Shown: positions 1 to 9,981, counted from the stretch's first letter. The stretch: 64,000 nucleotides of DNA from Salinicola peritrichatus (GCF_003206715.1 NZ_PZJU01000008.1:134501-198500), one strand, 5' to 3'. Numbers and translations: made by a program. Notes: a model not told the origin generated them from the sequence alone.

Positions 1-806
<806 letters not shown>

Positions 807-819
807 TCGGCTACGAGCT

Positions 820-855
820 AAAATTGCCAGCGACGATATCGTCGCTGGCAATTTT
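820..855. terminator. perfect 36-bp palindromic terminator after trxB
   Basis: An 18-bp arm (820-837, starting aaaattgccagcgacgat) is followed directly by its exact reverse complement (838-855). The A-rich left end and T-rich right end make it usable in both directions, so it can end trxB from the left and slyX read-through from the right. Confidence 0.85.
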
Positions 856-883
856 GCGTTCAGGGCTGCTGCATCCTGATTTT

Positions 884-960
884 CGCGGCTCGCGGCTCGC
901 GGCTCGCGGCTCGCGGCTCGCGGCTCGCGGCTCGCGGCTCGCGGCTCGCGGCTCGCGGCT
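884..960. repeat. heptanucleotide array, cgcggct x 11
   Basis: Eleven perfect head-to-tail copies of cgcggct fill 77 bp between the trxB terminator and slyX, ending 3 bp from the slyX stop codon, so the array is the immediate 3' flank of slyX. There are no spacers. Other 7-nt-period arrays in the window also lie 3' of genes. Confidence 0.97.
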
Positions 961-963
961 TCA

Positions 964-1242
964 TCAGTAGTGGGGTGGCAGCTCATCTTCCGGACGCGGC
1001 AGATCACCGCCCAGGTCATCAATCGCCTGCCGTTGCTCGCGAAGACGTTCCCGCAGCAGGACATTGACGCGGGTCAGGCGTTCGATTTCTCCCGCCTGCT
1101 CGCGCACCAGCTTATCCAGGGTTTCCAACCAGTCATCCTGAAAGGCCAGGCGACTCTCGAGCGCCTCCAGGCGGTCCTCCAGAGGCGTGCGCGAGGGTAT
1201 GGCTGCCGTGTTAGACTTCGGAAGCTGTGTGTCATCGTTCAT
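964..1242 (-). CDS. slyX: SlyX family coiled-coil protein
   Basis: A 92-residue protein of the SlyX family, whose molecular function is not established. Visible: a heptad-rich segment from about residue 20 to 75 (LEDRLEALESRLAFQDDWLE, then ERLTRVNVLLRERLREQ) predicting a coiled coil, and the characteristic C-terminal PPHY. The length is a little above the family's usual 70-80 residues because of a polar N-terminal tail. It stands alone, leftward, diverging from the cold-shock gene; its 3' flank is a heptamer array. Assignment rests on the coiled coil plus the PPHY ending. Confidence 0.88.
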   Translation of the reverse strand: MNDDTQLPKSNTAAIPSRTPLEDRLEALESRLAFQDDWLETLDKLVREQAGEIERLTRVNVLLRERLREQRQAIDDLGGDLPRPEDELPPHY

Positions 1243-1353
1243 TCACGGCACCTTTGCGCAAGTCAGTATTGAAGTAAGCGTATAACCGTTCCCGCCCGCC
1301 GTCATAGCGGCGGTGCGCTTTCGTTGCTCCGACGTATAGAGATGTGAGAATCC

Positions 1354-1836
1354 ATGAATAGCAAGGTCTTTCTACGCTGCACGCTAATCAGTCTACTCCT
1401 GTCGATACCCTCGCCGCTGTTGATCGGGCTCTTGATCACCCTGATCAGCAGCATGCTGGCGACCGATCTCACCTGGTTTCTGAATGTCGAAGGTGTCTCG
1501 GCCATGTACGCGGCCACGGTGCTGGCAGTCTTCATCATTCTGCTGCTGGGCACCGTGGCGGTAGCGATGCTTGCGCCGCCGACACCCAAGGCGGTAACCG
1601 CAGCCATGCTGGCGGATGTCGAGAACGACGATCGTGAGCTGGGCGAGGTGAAGTGGTTCAACGTCAACAAGGGGTATGGCTTCATTACCCGTGCCAGCGG
1701 CGAGGATGTATTCGTTCACTTCCGTGCCATTCGCGGCAAGGGACACCGTACGCTCGCCGAAGGACAAAAGGTACGTTACCACGTGGTCGAAAACGATCGC
1801 GGCTTGCAGGCCGATGACGTCACCGTCATTACCTGA
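1354..1836 (+). CDS. membrane-anchored cold-shock domain protein
   Basis: A 160-residue protein joining two hydrophobic segments (about residues 8-36 and 50-74) to a C-terminal cold-shock domain (about 95-160). The domain has both nucleic-acid-binding motifs, KGYGFI (RNP1) and VFVHF (RNP2), and opens with GEVKWFN, so it should bind single-stranded RNA or DNA as in the CspA family. Ordinary CspA proteins are about 70 residues and soluble; here the domain is tethered to the inner membrane, presumably facing the cytoplasm. A terminator follows. Domain identity is secure; the role of the anchor is unknown. Confidence 0.93.
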   Translation: MNSKVFLRCTLISLLLSIPSPLLIGLLITLISSMLATDLTWFLNVEGVSAMYAATVLAVFIILLLGTVAVAMLAPPTPKAVTAAMLADVENDDRELGEVKWFNVNKGYGFITRASGEDVFVHFRAIRGKGHRTLAEGQKVRYHVVENDRGLQADDVTVIT

Positions 1837-1878
1837 CGTCCTTGTGCCGGCTGACGCCGGTACTGGATGGACCGCATT

Positions 1879-1910
1879 CGCCCCCGGCGCTCAGGCTTCG
1901 GGGGCGTTTT
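1879..1910 (+). terminator. rho-independent terminator of the cold-shock gene
   Basis: An 8-bp GC stem cgcccccg (1879-1886) / cgggggcg (1899-1906) with a 12-nt loop, followed by tttt. It sits between the cold-shock gene and the convergent transporter gene. Confidence 0.85.
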
Positions 1911-1919
1911 CGTTTGCCG

Positions 1920-2858
1920 TCACTGCAGGGCGTCTGCCGGCGGTATCTCGTCGACTCCCGCTCTGGCCTCGGCCTCGACGAAAATACGTTTGACGATTTC
2001 ATGCTCCTGCTTGATGCGTCGGTCGAGTGCGGCGATGGCGTGCTCGATGCGTTCGGCGGAGGCATCGCGCTGGAATCGCACGCTTAAATTGACCAGCACG
2101 AAATTGGGTCCCATGTGCATGGTCAGCACCTCGTTGACTTCGTCGATGCCCTCCGCTTCGCTCGCCAGGCGTCGAATGCTCGCGACCACGTCGCGATTGG
2201 CGCTTTCGCCGATCAACAGGCCCTTGGTTTCCATCGCCAGCCAGATCGCGGTACCACCGAGGATCAGACCGATGATCACCGAAGCGATGCCGTCGAAGAT
2301 CAGAATGCCGGTCCACTGGCTCAGCGCTACACCGGCCAGCGCCACGAACAGGCCGAGCAGGGCGGCGGAGTCCTCGAACACCACCACGAACATCGAGGGA
2401 TCCTTGCCCCGATGCACCGCCTCGACGTAGCTCCACTTGCCTTTGGTCTTGCGGAATTCGTTGAGCGCGAAGGCCCACGATGCGCCTTCGAACAGAATCC
2501 CCAGGCCGAGCACGACGTAGTTGACCAGCGGAGACTCGATCGGTTCGGGATCGAGGATGTGTATGACGCCTTCGTACAGCGAGACGCCGGAGCCTACCGC
2601 GAAGATCAGCAGCGCGACCACGAAGCTCCAGAAGTAGACTTCCTTGCCGTGACCAAAGGGAAACTTCGGGCTGGGCGGGCGTTTTGCTCGTTGCATGCCA
2701 AGCAACAGCAGGATCTGGTTGCCGGTATCCACCACCGAGTGGATCCCTTCGGAAAGCATCGCCGAGCTGCCGGTGACGGCAGCAGCGACGAACTTAGTGA
2801 CGGCGATCAGCAGATTGCCGCCCATCGCGGCGAAGATGACCGGTTTGGATTCCGCCAT
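1920..2858 (-). CDS. cation diffusion facilitator family transporter
   Basis: A 312-residue inner-membrane antiporter of the CDF family, which exports divalent metals such as zinc, iron or manganese against protons. Visible: about six membrane segments; a TM2 site SEGIHSVVD; GHGKEVYFW after TM2; and VVFEDSAALLGLF in TM5, where ED replaces the HxxxD found in many zinc CDFs, a pattern seen in the ZnT9-like branch; then a cytoplasmic C-terminal domain. The start MAESKP is chosen because ggagg sits 7 nt upstream; the frame stays open much further upstream without homology. It is the last gene of the leftward dap cluster. Metal specificity cannot be read from the sequence. Confidence 0.93.
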   Translation of the reverse strand: MAESKPVIFAAMGGNLLIAVTKFVAAAVTGSSAMLSEGIHSVVDTGNQILLLLGMQRAKRPPSPKFPFGHGKEVYFWSFVVALLIFAVGSGVSLYEGVIHILDPEPIESPLVNYVVLGLGILFEGASWAFALNEFRKTKGKWSYVEAVHRGKDPSMFVVVFEDSAALLGLFVALAGVALSQWTGILIFDGIASVIIGLILGGTAIWLAMETKGLLIGESANRDVVASIRRLASEAEGIDEVNEVLTMHMGPNFVLVNLSVRFQRDASAERIEHAIAALDRRIKQEHEIVKRIFVEAEARAGVDEIPPADALQ

Positions 2859-2919
2859 TGCCAGACCTCCTTGTCTTGGCCGCGTGATTCGCGATGTCTT
2901 TACGGTACCGGAGCGTCGA

Positions 2920-3312
2920 TTACTGGCCGGAATCAGGCCAGTCGATGATTCTTTCCTGGCCATCCGGCAGCACCTGCCAGAAGCGATCCGGATCGTCTCC
3001 CGGTTGCCAGCCACCGAGCGAACAGCGTGCCTCGCAGCCGAGCCTTCTGGCAGCCTCCCGGGCGCAGTCGGTATCCCGCGGCCAGGGCGTGGCATCACAG
3101 TCGAACCACAGGCTGGCGAAACCATCGGCAGCGCGTTCGACCAGCATGATGCCGATACGGCGTGCCTCGCCTTCGGCCTTGCCGCGCCAGATACCCTTGC
3201 CGGCGCGGACCAGCTTCAACTCGTCGTCTCCCAGTGCCTCGCGCAGCCACTGGGTGATGGCCTCGGCGTCGGCCGCGGCGAGATAGATTTCGATGTCGGG
3301 AAAACGCTCCAT
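2920..3312 (-). CDS. small conserved-looking protein of unknown function
   Basis: A 130-residue soluble protein I do not recognise. It starts MERFPDIEIYLA, has an alternating hydrophobic/charged pattern with two tryptophan-rich stretches (SLWFDCDATPW and GGWQPGDDPDRFWQ), and ends IIDWPDSGQ; there is no signal peptide or membrane segment. The start lies 7 bp after dapE, with gagg of its ribosome site at the dapE stop, so the two are very likely cotranscribed and perhaps translationally coupled. Codon use is like its neighbours. Position suggests a link to the dap cluster, but no function can be assigned. Confidence 0.8.
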   Translation of the reverse strand: MERFPDIEIYLAAADAEAITQWLREALGDDELKLVRAGKGIWRGKAEGEARRIGIMLVERAADGFASLWFDCDATPWPRDTDCAREAARRLGCEARCSLGGWQPGDDPDRFWQVLPDGQERIIDWPDSGQ

Positions 3313-3319
3313 GGGTTCC

Positions 3320-4477
3320 TCAGGTAAACAGCCGCTCGAGAATCGCTTCGTACACGCGGCTCAACGTATCGAGGTCGCCGGCACGGATGCGTTCGTTGAC
3401 CTGGTGAATGGTGGCATTGACCGGACCCAGTTCGATCACCTGTGTGCCCAGTGTAGCAATGAAGCGGCCGTCGGAGGTGCCGCCGGAGGTCGACAGGCTG
3501 GGGTGTCGGCCGGTGACATCCGCGCAGGCGGCTTGCGCCGCTTCGAGCAGGGCGCCGCCGGGGGTCAGAAAAGGCTCGCCGTTGAGCGTCCAGTCGAGCC
3601 GGTAGTCGAGGCCATGCTCAACGAGCAGGCGTTCCACCCGCTCGCGCAACTGCTCGTGCGTCACTTCGCTCGAGTAGCGGAAGTTGAAGGTGACTTCGAA
3701 CTCGCCGGGGATGACATTGGTGGCCCCGGTGCCGGCATGGATGTTGGAGATCTGGAAGCTGGTGGCGGGGAAGAAATCGTTGCCGTCGTCCCAGCGTTCG
3801 TCCACCAGTGCCTGCAGGGCGGTCAGCCCCTGATGGATCGGATTGCGCGCCAGGTGCGGGTAGGCAATGTGGCCCTGCACGCCGCGCACGCGCAGCACGC
3901 CGCCGAGGGATCCACGCCGCCCGTTCTTGATCACGTCGCCGAGGTGGCTGGTCGAGGAGGGTTCGCCGACGATGCAGTAGTCGAGCGCCTCGTGACGCTC
4001 GCGCAGGCGCTCGACCACCGCGCGGGTGCCGTGAACCGCAGGGCCTTCCTCGTCGGCGGTGATCAGAAACGCCAGCCGACCGTCATGCTCGGGATGCGCC
4101 GCGACGAAGCGCTCGGCCGCCGTGACCATGGCCGCCAGGCTGCCCTTCATGTCGGCGGCGCCACGGCCGCACAGAAAGCCGTCCTCGTCGATCCGGGGTT
4201 CGAACGGCGGGTATTGCCATTCGCTCTCCGGGCCACTGGGCACCACATCGGTATGGCCGGCGAAGACCAGCACCGGCCCATGTTGACCGCGAGTCGCCCA
4301 GAAGTTGTCGATACCGCCGATGGTCATCCGCTCGACCTGGAAGCCGATGCGTTCCAGGCGTTCGATCATCAATGCCTGGCAGCCGTGGTCGTCCGGCGTC
4401 ACCGAGGGGCGTTCGAGCAGCTCGAGAGCCAGCGCCAGGGTGGCGGAGGGCGTACTCGTCGGCGACGCTTGAGACAT
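3320..4477 (-). CDS. dapE: succinyl-diaminopimelate desuccinylase
   Basis: A 385-residue M20-family metalloamidase that removes succinate from N-succinyl-LL-diaminopimelate in the lysine and peptidoglycan precursor pathway. Visible: first metal ligand in [10 protein letters not shown], bridging Asp in GRGAADMKG, catalytic Glu in TADEEGPA, the dimerisation insertion, and SGGTSDGRF near the C-terminus. The start MSQASPT matches the family N-terminus; the frame is open 114 codons upstream but overlaps dapD. It lies 23 nt downstream of dapD, so the two form an operon for consecutive parts of the same pathway. Confidence 0.97.
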   Translation of the reverse strand: MSQASPTSTPSATLALALELLERPSVTPDDHGCQALMIERLERIGFQVERMTIGGIDNFWATRGQHGPVLVFAGHTDVVPSGPESEWQYPPFEPRIDEDGFLCGRGAADMKGSLAAMVTAAERFVAAHPEHDGRLAFLITADEEGPAVHGTRAVVERLRERHEALDYCIVGEPSSTSHLGDVIKNGRRGSLGGVLRVRGVQGHIAYPHLARNPIHQGLTALQALVDERWDDGNDFFPATSFQISNIHAGTGATNVIPGEFEVTFNFRYSSEVTHEQLRERVERLLVEHGLDYRLDWTLNGEPFLTPGGALLEAAQAACADVTGRHPSLSTSGGTSDGRFIATLGTQVIELGPVNATIHQVNERIRAGDLDTLSRVYEAILERLFT

Positions 4478-4500
4478 GCGGTTCTCCCGAAACGGCTGGA

Positions 4501-5526
4501 TCAGTTGTGCGCGTGGAGCGCTTCGTTGAGCGCCACGGCACTCTTGTTGGTCAGGCACTCGATGCGGCCATTGAGCGAGTTGCGGCGCAGCAACAGGTCG
4601 CTCTGGCCGGCCAGATCCCGACCGCTGACGGTCCCGGCCAGCTGGCCATCGGCATCGAGCACGGCAATCTTGGAGCCGGCGGTGACGTAGAGGCCGGCTT
4701 CGACGATGCAACGATCGCCGAGCGGAATGCCGATGCCGGCGTTGGCGCCGATCAGGCAATTCTCGCCGACCGTGATGACCACGTTGCCGCCGCCGGAGAG
4801 CGTGCCCATGGTCGAGCAACCGCCGCCCAGGTCGGAGCCCTTGCCGACGAAGACGCCGGCGGAGATGCGGCCTTCGACCATGCCAGGGCCTTCGGTGCCG
4901 GCATTGAAGTTGCAGAAGCCTTCGTGCATCACCGTAGTGCCCTCGCCGAGATAAGCGCCCAGGCGCACGCGGGCGGTATCGCCAATGCGGATGCCTTTCG
5001 GCACCACGTAGTCGGTCATCTTGGGGAACTTGTCGACGCAGTCGACCGAGAGTGTGCGACCGGCGAGCCGGGCCTTGAGGCGACGGGCGGGCAGCTCCTC
5101 GACGTCGATCGCGCCTTCGTTGGTCCAGGCGATGTTCTTGAGCAGGCCGAACATGCCGTCGAGCTGGATGCCGTGCGGCTTGACCAGGCGATGCGAAAGC
5201 AGGTGCAGCTTGAGATAGACCTCCGGCACGCTGGCGGGCGCATGATCCTCGCTCAGGAAAACGGCGACCAGCGGACGCTGGGCATCGGCGAAGGCCGCGG
5301 CCAGTTCGGCCTGCTCGTCGGCGCCGGCCTCGCGCAGGGCCTGGGCCAGCCTGGCACAGTGCTCTGGCAGGAAGCTGACAACCTCGGCATCGGCATCCGC
5401 CGCGAGTGCCTGGCGTGCCGCCTGGACGATGGCGCTGTCGGGCTGGTGAAGCGGGGCGGGGTAGTAGACTTCGAGCCAGTCGCCCTGGCTGTTCTGGGTG
5501 CCGATTCCTAGCGCGAAGCTCAGCAT
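4501..5526 (-). CDS. dapD: 2,3,4,5-tetrahydropyridine-2,6-dicarboxylate N-succinyltransferase
   Basis: A 341-residue enzyme of the longer Pseudomonas-type DapD class, which transfers succinyl from succinyl-CoA to tetrahydrodipicolinate. The first half is an alpha/beta region; from about residue 165 on there is a left-handed beta-helix of hexapeptide repeats ([20 protein letters not shown], then [20 protein letters not shown]). The start is MLSFALGIG. It sits between yffB and dapE in the leftward cluster, as in related genomes. Confidence 0.97.
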   Translation of the reverse strand: MLSFALGIGTQNSQGDWLEVYYPAPLHQPDSAIVQAARQALAADADAEVVSFLPEHCARLAQALREAGADEQAELAAAFADAQRPLVAVFLSEDHAPASVPEVYLKLHLLSHRLVKPHGIQLDGMFGLLKNIAWTNEGAIDVEELPARRLKARLAGRTLSVDCVDKFPKMTDYVVPKGIRIGDTARVRLGAYLGEGTTVMHEGFCNFNAGTEGPGMVEGRISAGVFVGKGSDLGGGCSTMGTLSGGGNVVITVGENCLIGANAGIGIPLGDRCIVEAGLYVTAGSKIAVLDADGQLAGTVSGRDLAGQSDLLLRRNSLNGRIECLTNKSAVALNEALHAHN

Positions 5527-5570
5527 CGCTTTAATCCTCTATGAATGTCGTCGAGTCGGAAATGGGGCGC

Positions 5571-5918
5571 TCAAGCGCTCAGTGCCGCGTAGCGGGCCTT
5601 GTCGAGACCGACGATCAAGCTGTCGTCCTGCTCCAGCAACGGGCGCTTGAGCAATGTCGGGTGGGCCAGCATCAACTCGCCGGCGCGCATGGCATCGAGC
5701 GATTGCTTGTCGGCCTCATCGAGCTGGCGCCAGGTCGTGCTGCGGGTATTGAGCAGCGTCTGCCAGTCGGCGCGGGCCATGAAAGCCTCCAGTCGCTGCC
5801 GGTCGAGGCCGTCCTCGCGCAGGTCATGGTAACGGTAATCGATGCCTTGTGCGTCGAGCAGGCGGCGTGCCTTGCGACAGGTATCGCAGGACTTGATGCC
5901 GTAAAGGGTGATGGTCAT
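5571..5918 (-). CDS. yffB: ArsC/Spx-like thioredoxin-fold protein (YffB family)
   Basis: A 115-residue ArsC-family protein. It aligns along its whole length with Escherichia coli YffB (GIKSCDTCRKARRLLDAQGI, LLNTRSTTWR, LLKRPLL). The pair C11-D-T-C14 forms a CxxC, whereas classical arsenate reductase uses a single Cys, so arsenate reduction is not implied; it may be a glutathione- or thiol-dependent reductase, unproven. Family members commonly sit beside dapD/dapE, as here. It is probably the first gene of the yffB-dapD-dapE unit. Confidence 0.9.
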   Translation of the reverse strand: MTITLYGIKSCDTCRKARRLLDAQGIDYRYHDLREDGLDRQRLEAFMARADWQTLLNTRSTTWRQLDEADKQSLDAMRAGELMLAHPTLLKRPLLEQDDSLIVGLDKARYAALSA

Positions 5919-5959
5919 GACAGCCGGTCGCCAGCGTTTTTATCGAGGGCGACGATTAT

Positions 5960-6046
5960 AGATGCCCGGGTTCGGGGGCTCAAACGACAGATGCCCGGGT
6001 TCGGGGGCTCAAACGACAGATGCCCGGGTTCGGGGGCTCAAACGGC
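5960..6046. repeat. three tandem copies of a 29-bp unit
   Basis: The unit begins agatgcccgggttcgggg and ends gctcaaac. Copies lie at 5960-5988, 5989-6017 and 6018-6046; the first two are identical and the third differs only at its last bases (ggc for gac). There are no spacers. The repeat occupies the 214-bp gap between yffB and the end of glnD, the spot where Pseudomonas carries dapC. Confidence 0.95.
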
Positions 6047-6132
6047 GTGGCACGGGTGCCATTGGAGCGATAGGAGTCGTCATGCACCTCCCGATGTGGC
6101 CGGATGAGCGGATACGTTTCTCGGCTGCCGAT

Positions 6133-8808
6133 TCAGACGTCGAGCGCCTCGCACAGGCGCTCGCGCAGGCGTGCCTGCGCGTCGGGGTCGGTCAACGGTC
6201 GGCCCTGCTTGTCGGTGATGAAGAAGACGTCCTCGACGCGCTCGCCGAGGGTCGCGATCTTGGCCGCCGACAGCGCAATGTTCTGTTCCATGAAGATTCG
6301 CCCGACCCGGGCCAGCAGGCCCGGGCGGTCGGGGGCGACCAGTTCCAGCGCGGTGCGCTCATTGGCCGGGTCCTGCTCGATGATCACTTCGATCGGCACC
6401 TTGAAGTGCTTGAGCTGGCGCGGCGTATGCCGGCTGACGATCTGGGGGTAGTCGTCCGGATCGTCGAGTTCTTCGACCAAGTGGCGGCGAATGTCCTCCA
6501 GGCGGGCGGGATCGCGGATGGCGTCGCCGTCATCGTCGAGCAGGATGAAGGTGTTGAGCGTCCAGTCGTCGCTGGAAGTGGCGATGCGGGCATCGTGGAT
6601 CGACAGCCCCAGCTGTTCTATCGCTGCCGCGGTGGCGGCGAACAGATCGTCCACCGAGCGGGTGTGGATGAAGATCTTGGTGCCGCCTTCTGTCATGTCA
6701 TCGCTCGGCGCGCTGACGAGGATCAGCGGCAAGCGGTGATCGTCGTGGCCGAGAATGCCCTGGGTCTGCCAGGCAATCTCGCTGGGCGTGTACTGCAGAA
6801 AGTAATCCTCGCCGAATGTCCGCCACAGCGCCTGCACCCGCTCGCCGTCCACGCCGATGGCGCGCAGCAGGCCCATCGCCTCCTCGCGGGTTTCGCTGAC
6901 CCAGCCCTGACGGCCCACCGTATTGTCGAGTCCGCGGCGCAGTACACGGCGGGTCTCGGTATAGAGCTGGCGCATCAACGAGGCACGCCAGCCATTCCAT
7001 AGCGACGGGTTGGTGGCACTGATGTCGGCGACGGTCAACACATAGAGATAGTCGAGATGCACTTCGTCGCGTACCGTGCGGGCGAAGGCGTGGATCACGT
7101 CCGGGTCGGAGATGTCGCGTTTCTGCGCGGTCTTGGACATCAGCAGATGATGCTCGACCAGCCAGGCGACCAGGCGGGTATCCCATGGCGACAGCGCATG
7201 GCGGCGACAGAATTCGGCGGCATCGACCGCGCCCAGTTGCGAATGATCGCCGCCGCGCCCCTTGCCGATGTCGTGGTAGAGCCCGGCGATCCACAAAAGC
7301 TCCAGTTTCGGCAGTTTCTGGATCACCTCGATGGCGACGGCGTACTCGTCGTTGTCGCGACCGTCGCGGAAGCGCTGCAAGAATTTGAGAAGATGCAGCG
7401 TATGGGCATCGACGGTGTAGATGTGAAACAGGTCATGCTGCATCAGCCCCACCGCTTCGCCGAACTCCGGCAGATACTTGCCGAGCACGCCATAGCGATT
7501 CATGCGCGAGAGCTGGGCGGGCACGTCGCCGCCGCTGCGCAGCAGCTCCATGAACAGGCTCTGATGGCGCAGGTCCTCGCGGAAGCTGTCGTCGATCAGG
7601 TGGCGATGATCGCGTATCTGGCGAATGGTGTCGGCACGGACGCCTTCGATTTCCGGGTGTTGCGCCATCAGCAGAAAGAGTTCCAGCAGCGCTCCCGGGC
7701 GGCGGATGAAGACATCGGGGCGACGCAGTTGGATGTAGCCACCCTTGGTTTCGAAGCGGGCGTTGATCGGCTTGACCTCGAGGGTCTCGCCGGCGCGCAG
7801 GATCACTTCGTCGAAATGCTGCAGCAGCATGTCGTTGAGCCCGGCCAGGGCGGTGACATGACGATAGTAGGCCTTCATGAACTGCTCCACCGCCAGTCGT
7901 CCTCGCGTGTCGACATAGCCGAACAGCTTGGCCAGCGCGCGCTGATGGTCGAACAGTAACCGGTCCTCGGCGCGGCCGGTCAGCATGTGCAGGGCATAAC
8001 GCACCTGCCACAGGAACGCCTGGCCCTGGCTCAGGATGCGCAGCTCGGCGTCGTTCATGAAGCCTTGGGCGACGACGTCCTCGTAGCGCAGCGGGCCGAA
8101 ATGGCGCTTGGCCACCCAGCCGATCATCTGGATGTCGCGCAGCCCGCCGGGCGCGCTCTTGATGTTGGGCTCGAGGTGATACTCGGAGTCGTTGTGCTTG
8201 TAGTGGCGGGTGATCTGCTCTTGCCACTTGCCTTCGAAGAACGCCGCCGAGGACCACATGTGCTTGGGCGAAAGACGCTCGCGCATGGCCTCGCGCAATC
8301 GCTCCGGGCCGGAGAGCGTGCGGGTTTCGAGCAGGTTGGTGATGACCGTGATGTCGCTGCGGGCTTCGCGTTCGCAATCATTGAGCGAGCGTACGCTCTG
8401 GCCGATCTCCAGGCCGATGTCCCATAAGAAGGTGATGAAACCGGTCAACGGCTCGCGGTAAGGGGTATCGTCGTCGTGCTCGAGCAGCAGCAACAGGTCG
8501 ATATCGGAGTGGGGATGCAGCTCGCCGCGGCCATAGCCGCCGACCGCCAGCAGGGCGACGCCGTCGTCGGGCCAGTCGAAGCGCTCCCAGGCGATCTCGA
8601 GCAGGCGGTCCAGGCACCAGGCGCGGCCGTAGACGAGGTCGCGGATGTCGGCGCCGGCGCGAAAGCGCTCGTCGAGGCGTTCGCGAATCGTGGCGAGTGC
8701 CTGCTTGAACGGCGCGATCGGCTGGCGCTCGCGCGCCAGTTCCCCGCGCAAGGCCGCTGCATCGAAGAGAGTTTCGTCGGGCTGGAAACGGTAGTGATGC
8801 AGCAGCAT
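6133..8808 (-). CDS. glnD: [protein-PII] uridylyltransferase / uridylyl-removing enzyme
   Basis: An 891-residue bifunctional nitrogen sensor that uridylylates or de-uridylylates PII (GlnB/GlnK) according to glutamine. Domains in order: nucleotidyltransferase with GGYGRGELHPHSDIDLLLL around residues 90-108; a uridylyltransferase-associated helical region; an HD hydrolase domain with YHDIGKGRGGDHSQLG; and two C-terminal ACT domains (one near EGGTKIFIHTRSVDDLF, one near LELVAPDRPGLLARVG) that sense glutamine. The start MLLHHYRF fits the family length; upstream codons have no homology. It follows map by 38 nt on the same strand. Confidence 0.97.
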   Translation of the reverse strand: MLLHHYRFQPDETLFDAAALRGELARERQPIAPFKQALATIRERLDERFRAGADIRDLVYGRAWCLDRLLEIAWERFDWPDDGVALLAVGGYGRGELHPHSDIDLLLLLEHDDDTPYREPLTGFITFLWDIGLEIGQSVRSLNDCEREARSDITVITNLLETRTLSGPERLREAMRERLSPKHMWSSAAFFEGKWQEQITRHYKHNDSEYHLEPNIKSAPGGLRDIQMIGWVAKRHFGPLRYEDVVAQGFMNDAELRILSQGQAFLWQVRYALHMLTGRAEDRLLFDHQRALAKLFGYVDTRGRLAVEQFMKAYYRHVTALAGLNDMLLQHFDEVILRAGETLEVKPINARFETKGGYIQLRRPDVFIRRPGALLELFLLMAQHPEIEGVRADTIRQIRDHRHLIDDSFREDLRHQSLFMELLRSGGDVPAQLSRMNRYGVLGKYLPEFGEAVGLMQHDLFHIYTVDAHTLHLLKFLQRFRDGRDNDEYAVAIEVIQKLPKLELLWIAGLYHDIGKGRGGDHSQLGAVDAAEFCRRHALSPWDTRLVAWLVEHHLLMSKTAQKRDISDPDVIHAFARTVRDEVHLDYLYVLTVADISATNPSLWNGWRASLMRQLYTETRRVLRRGLDNTVGRQGWVSETREEAMGLLRAIGVDGERVQALWRTFGEDYFLQYTPSEIAWQTQGILGHDDHRLPLILVSAPSDDMTEGGTKIFIHTRSVDDLFAATAAAIEQLGLSIHDARIATSSDDWTLNTFILLDDDGDAIRDPARLEDIRRHLVEELDDPDDYPQIVSRHTPRQLKHFKVPIEVIIEQDPANERTALELVAPDRPGLLARVGRIFMEQNIALSAAKIATLGERVEDVFFITDKQGRPLTDPDAQARLRERLCEALDV

Positions 8809-8846
8809 GCGAGATGCGTCTCCGATGGCGGGCGTTGGCTGAAGGA

Positions 8847-9638
8847 TCAGGACGCCAGGAAGCTGAAGTCTTCGTCGGCTCTTGCCGTCAGCACCTCGAC
8901 GCCATCGTCGGTCACCAGCAGGGTGTGTTCCCACTGCGCCGACAGGCTCTTGTCCTTGGTCACAGCGGTCCAGCCATCCTTGAGCACCTTGGTGCGATAG
9001 CCGCCGGCGTTGATCATCGGCTCGATGGTCAGGCACATGCCGGCGGCCAGTTCCGCGTCGGCTTCGGGAGCGTAGCCGTCGTAGTGCAGAATCTGCGGCT
9101 CCTCGTGGAAGCCTGCACCAATTCCGTGACCACAGAAGTCGCGCACGACGGAGTAGCCGTGTTTCTCCGCGTGCTTCTGAATGACTCGGGCAATGGTCGA
9201 CAGACGAACGCCGGGACGCACTTCGGCGATACCTTTATAGAGGCATTCCTGCGTGACGCGACACAGCCGCTCACCCTGAATGGTCTCGCCGATGACGAAC
9301 ATCATGCTGGTATCGCCGTGATAGCCGTCCGGCGTCTTCACGGTGATGTCGATGTTCATGATGTCGCCGTTCTTGAGCTTCTTGTCGAAGTCGGGGATAC
9401 CGTGGCAGACGACGTGGTTGATCGAGGTGCAGATCGATTTGGGAAAGCCGTGGTAGTTGAGAGAAGCGGAGACGGAGCCCAGCTCCTTGACGATGAAGTC
9501 ATCGCACAGTTTGTCGAGCTCGCCCGTGGTGACGCCGGCCCGGACATGCGGCGCGATCATCTCCATCACAGCGGCAGCCTGGCGGCCGGCTTCGCGCATT
9601 TTTTCGATTTCGTCGGGTGTCTTGCGTGGAATGTTCAT
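8847..9638 (-). CDS. map: methionine aminopeptidase, type I
   Basis: A 263-residue cytosolic metallopeptidase that removes the initiator methionine. Metal ligands are visible: two Asp (NIDITVKTPDGYHGDTSMMF), His in CGHGIGAGFHEEP, Glu in LTIEPMI and Glu in QWEHTLLV. The start MNIPRKTP gives the normal length. map-glnD is a leftward pair diverging from rpsB, the arrangement also found in enterics. Confidence 0.97.
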   Translation of the reverse strand: MNIPRKTPDEIEKMREAGRQAAAVMEMIAPHVRAGVTTGELDKLCDDFIVKELGSVSASLNYHGFPKSICTSINHVVCHGIPDFDKKLKNGDIMNIDITVKTPDGYHGDTSMMFVIGETIQGERLCRVTQECLYKGIAEVRPGVRLSTIARVIQKHAEKHGYSVVRDFCGHGIGAGFHEEPQILHYDGYAPEADAELAAGMCLTIEPMINAGGYRTKVLKDGWTAVTKDKSLSAQWEHTLLVTDDGVEVLTARADEDFSFLAS

Positions 9639-9729
9639 GCGTTCTCGCAGCGGAATTCGGTGGGTGTCGCGAGCCGTCCTGGATGGCGGCGAGCGGGGCG
9701 CCGGATTGAATGATTCGACGACCGGCGAC

Positions 9730-9758
9730 TTCATCTGGCATGCGTTCTATGGTATAAA
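9730..9758 (+). promoter_or_regulatory. probable rpsB promoter and leader (343-bp map-rpsB gap)
   Basis: The 343-bp divergent gap carries a -10-like tataaa (9753-9758) with a weak ttcatc 17 bp upstream. About 220 nt of untranslated leader follow. It includes a small dyad ttcccg/cgggaa near 9778-9794 and a G-rich stretch just before the ribosome site aggag (9970-9974). In enterics this leader is where protein S2 represses its own operon; whether that holds here is inference. Confidence 0.5.
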
Positions 9759-9981
9759 GCCGCGCGCTCGACTGCAATTCCCGTTACCGGGAACGGCAAG
9801 ACTGGCATGCGATATGCATCTTTCGATGTCGAGCGAGTAGCGACGGCGATGCTGTGCGAGTATCCCGTCATCAAAAACACACACGCACCGGCACATGGTC
9901 CCGGGTGCCGTGACGGTTCTACCGCGCGGTCGGATCCATGGGGTGTGTGGAGGCCCAACCCGATTCTTCAGGAGTCACACC

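Noticed and set aside
884-960. CRISPR array
   Set aside because: Units are 7 bp and contiguous with no spacers; the same holds for 55828-55883, 60291-60360 and the 29-bp repeats at 5960-6046.
1920-3125. 401-residue version of the cation transporter
   Set aside because: The extra 89 N-terminal residues are low-complexity, overlap the neighbouring gene, and are skipped by the ggagg-supported ATG at 2858.
5962-7002. 346-codon plus-strand frame beginning in the 29-bp repeats
   Set aside because: The first part is simply the translated repeat and the rest is antisense to glnD.
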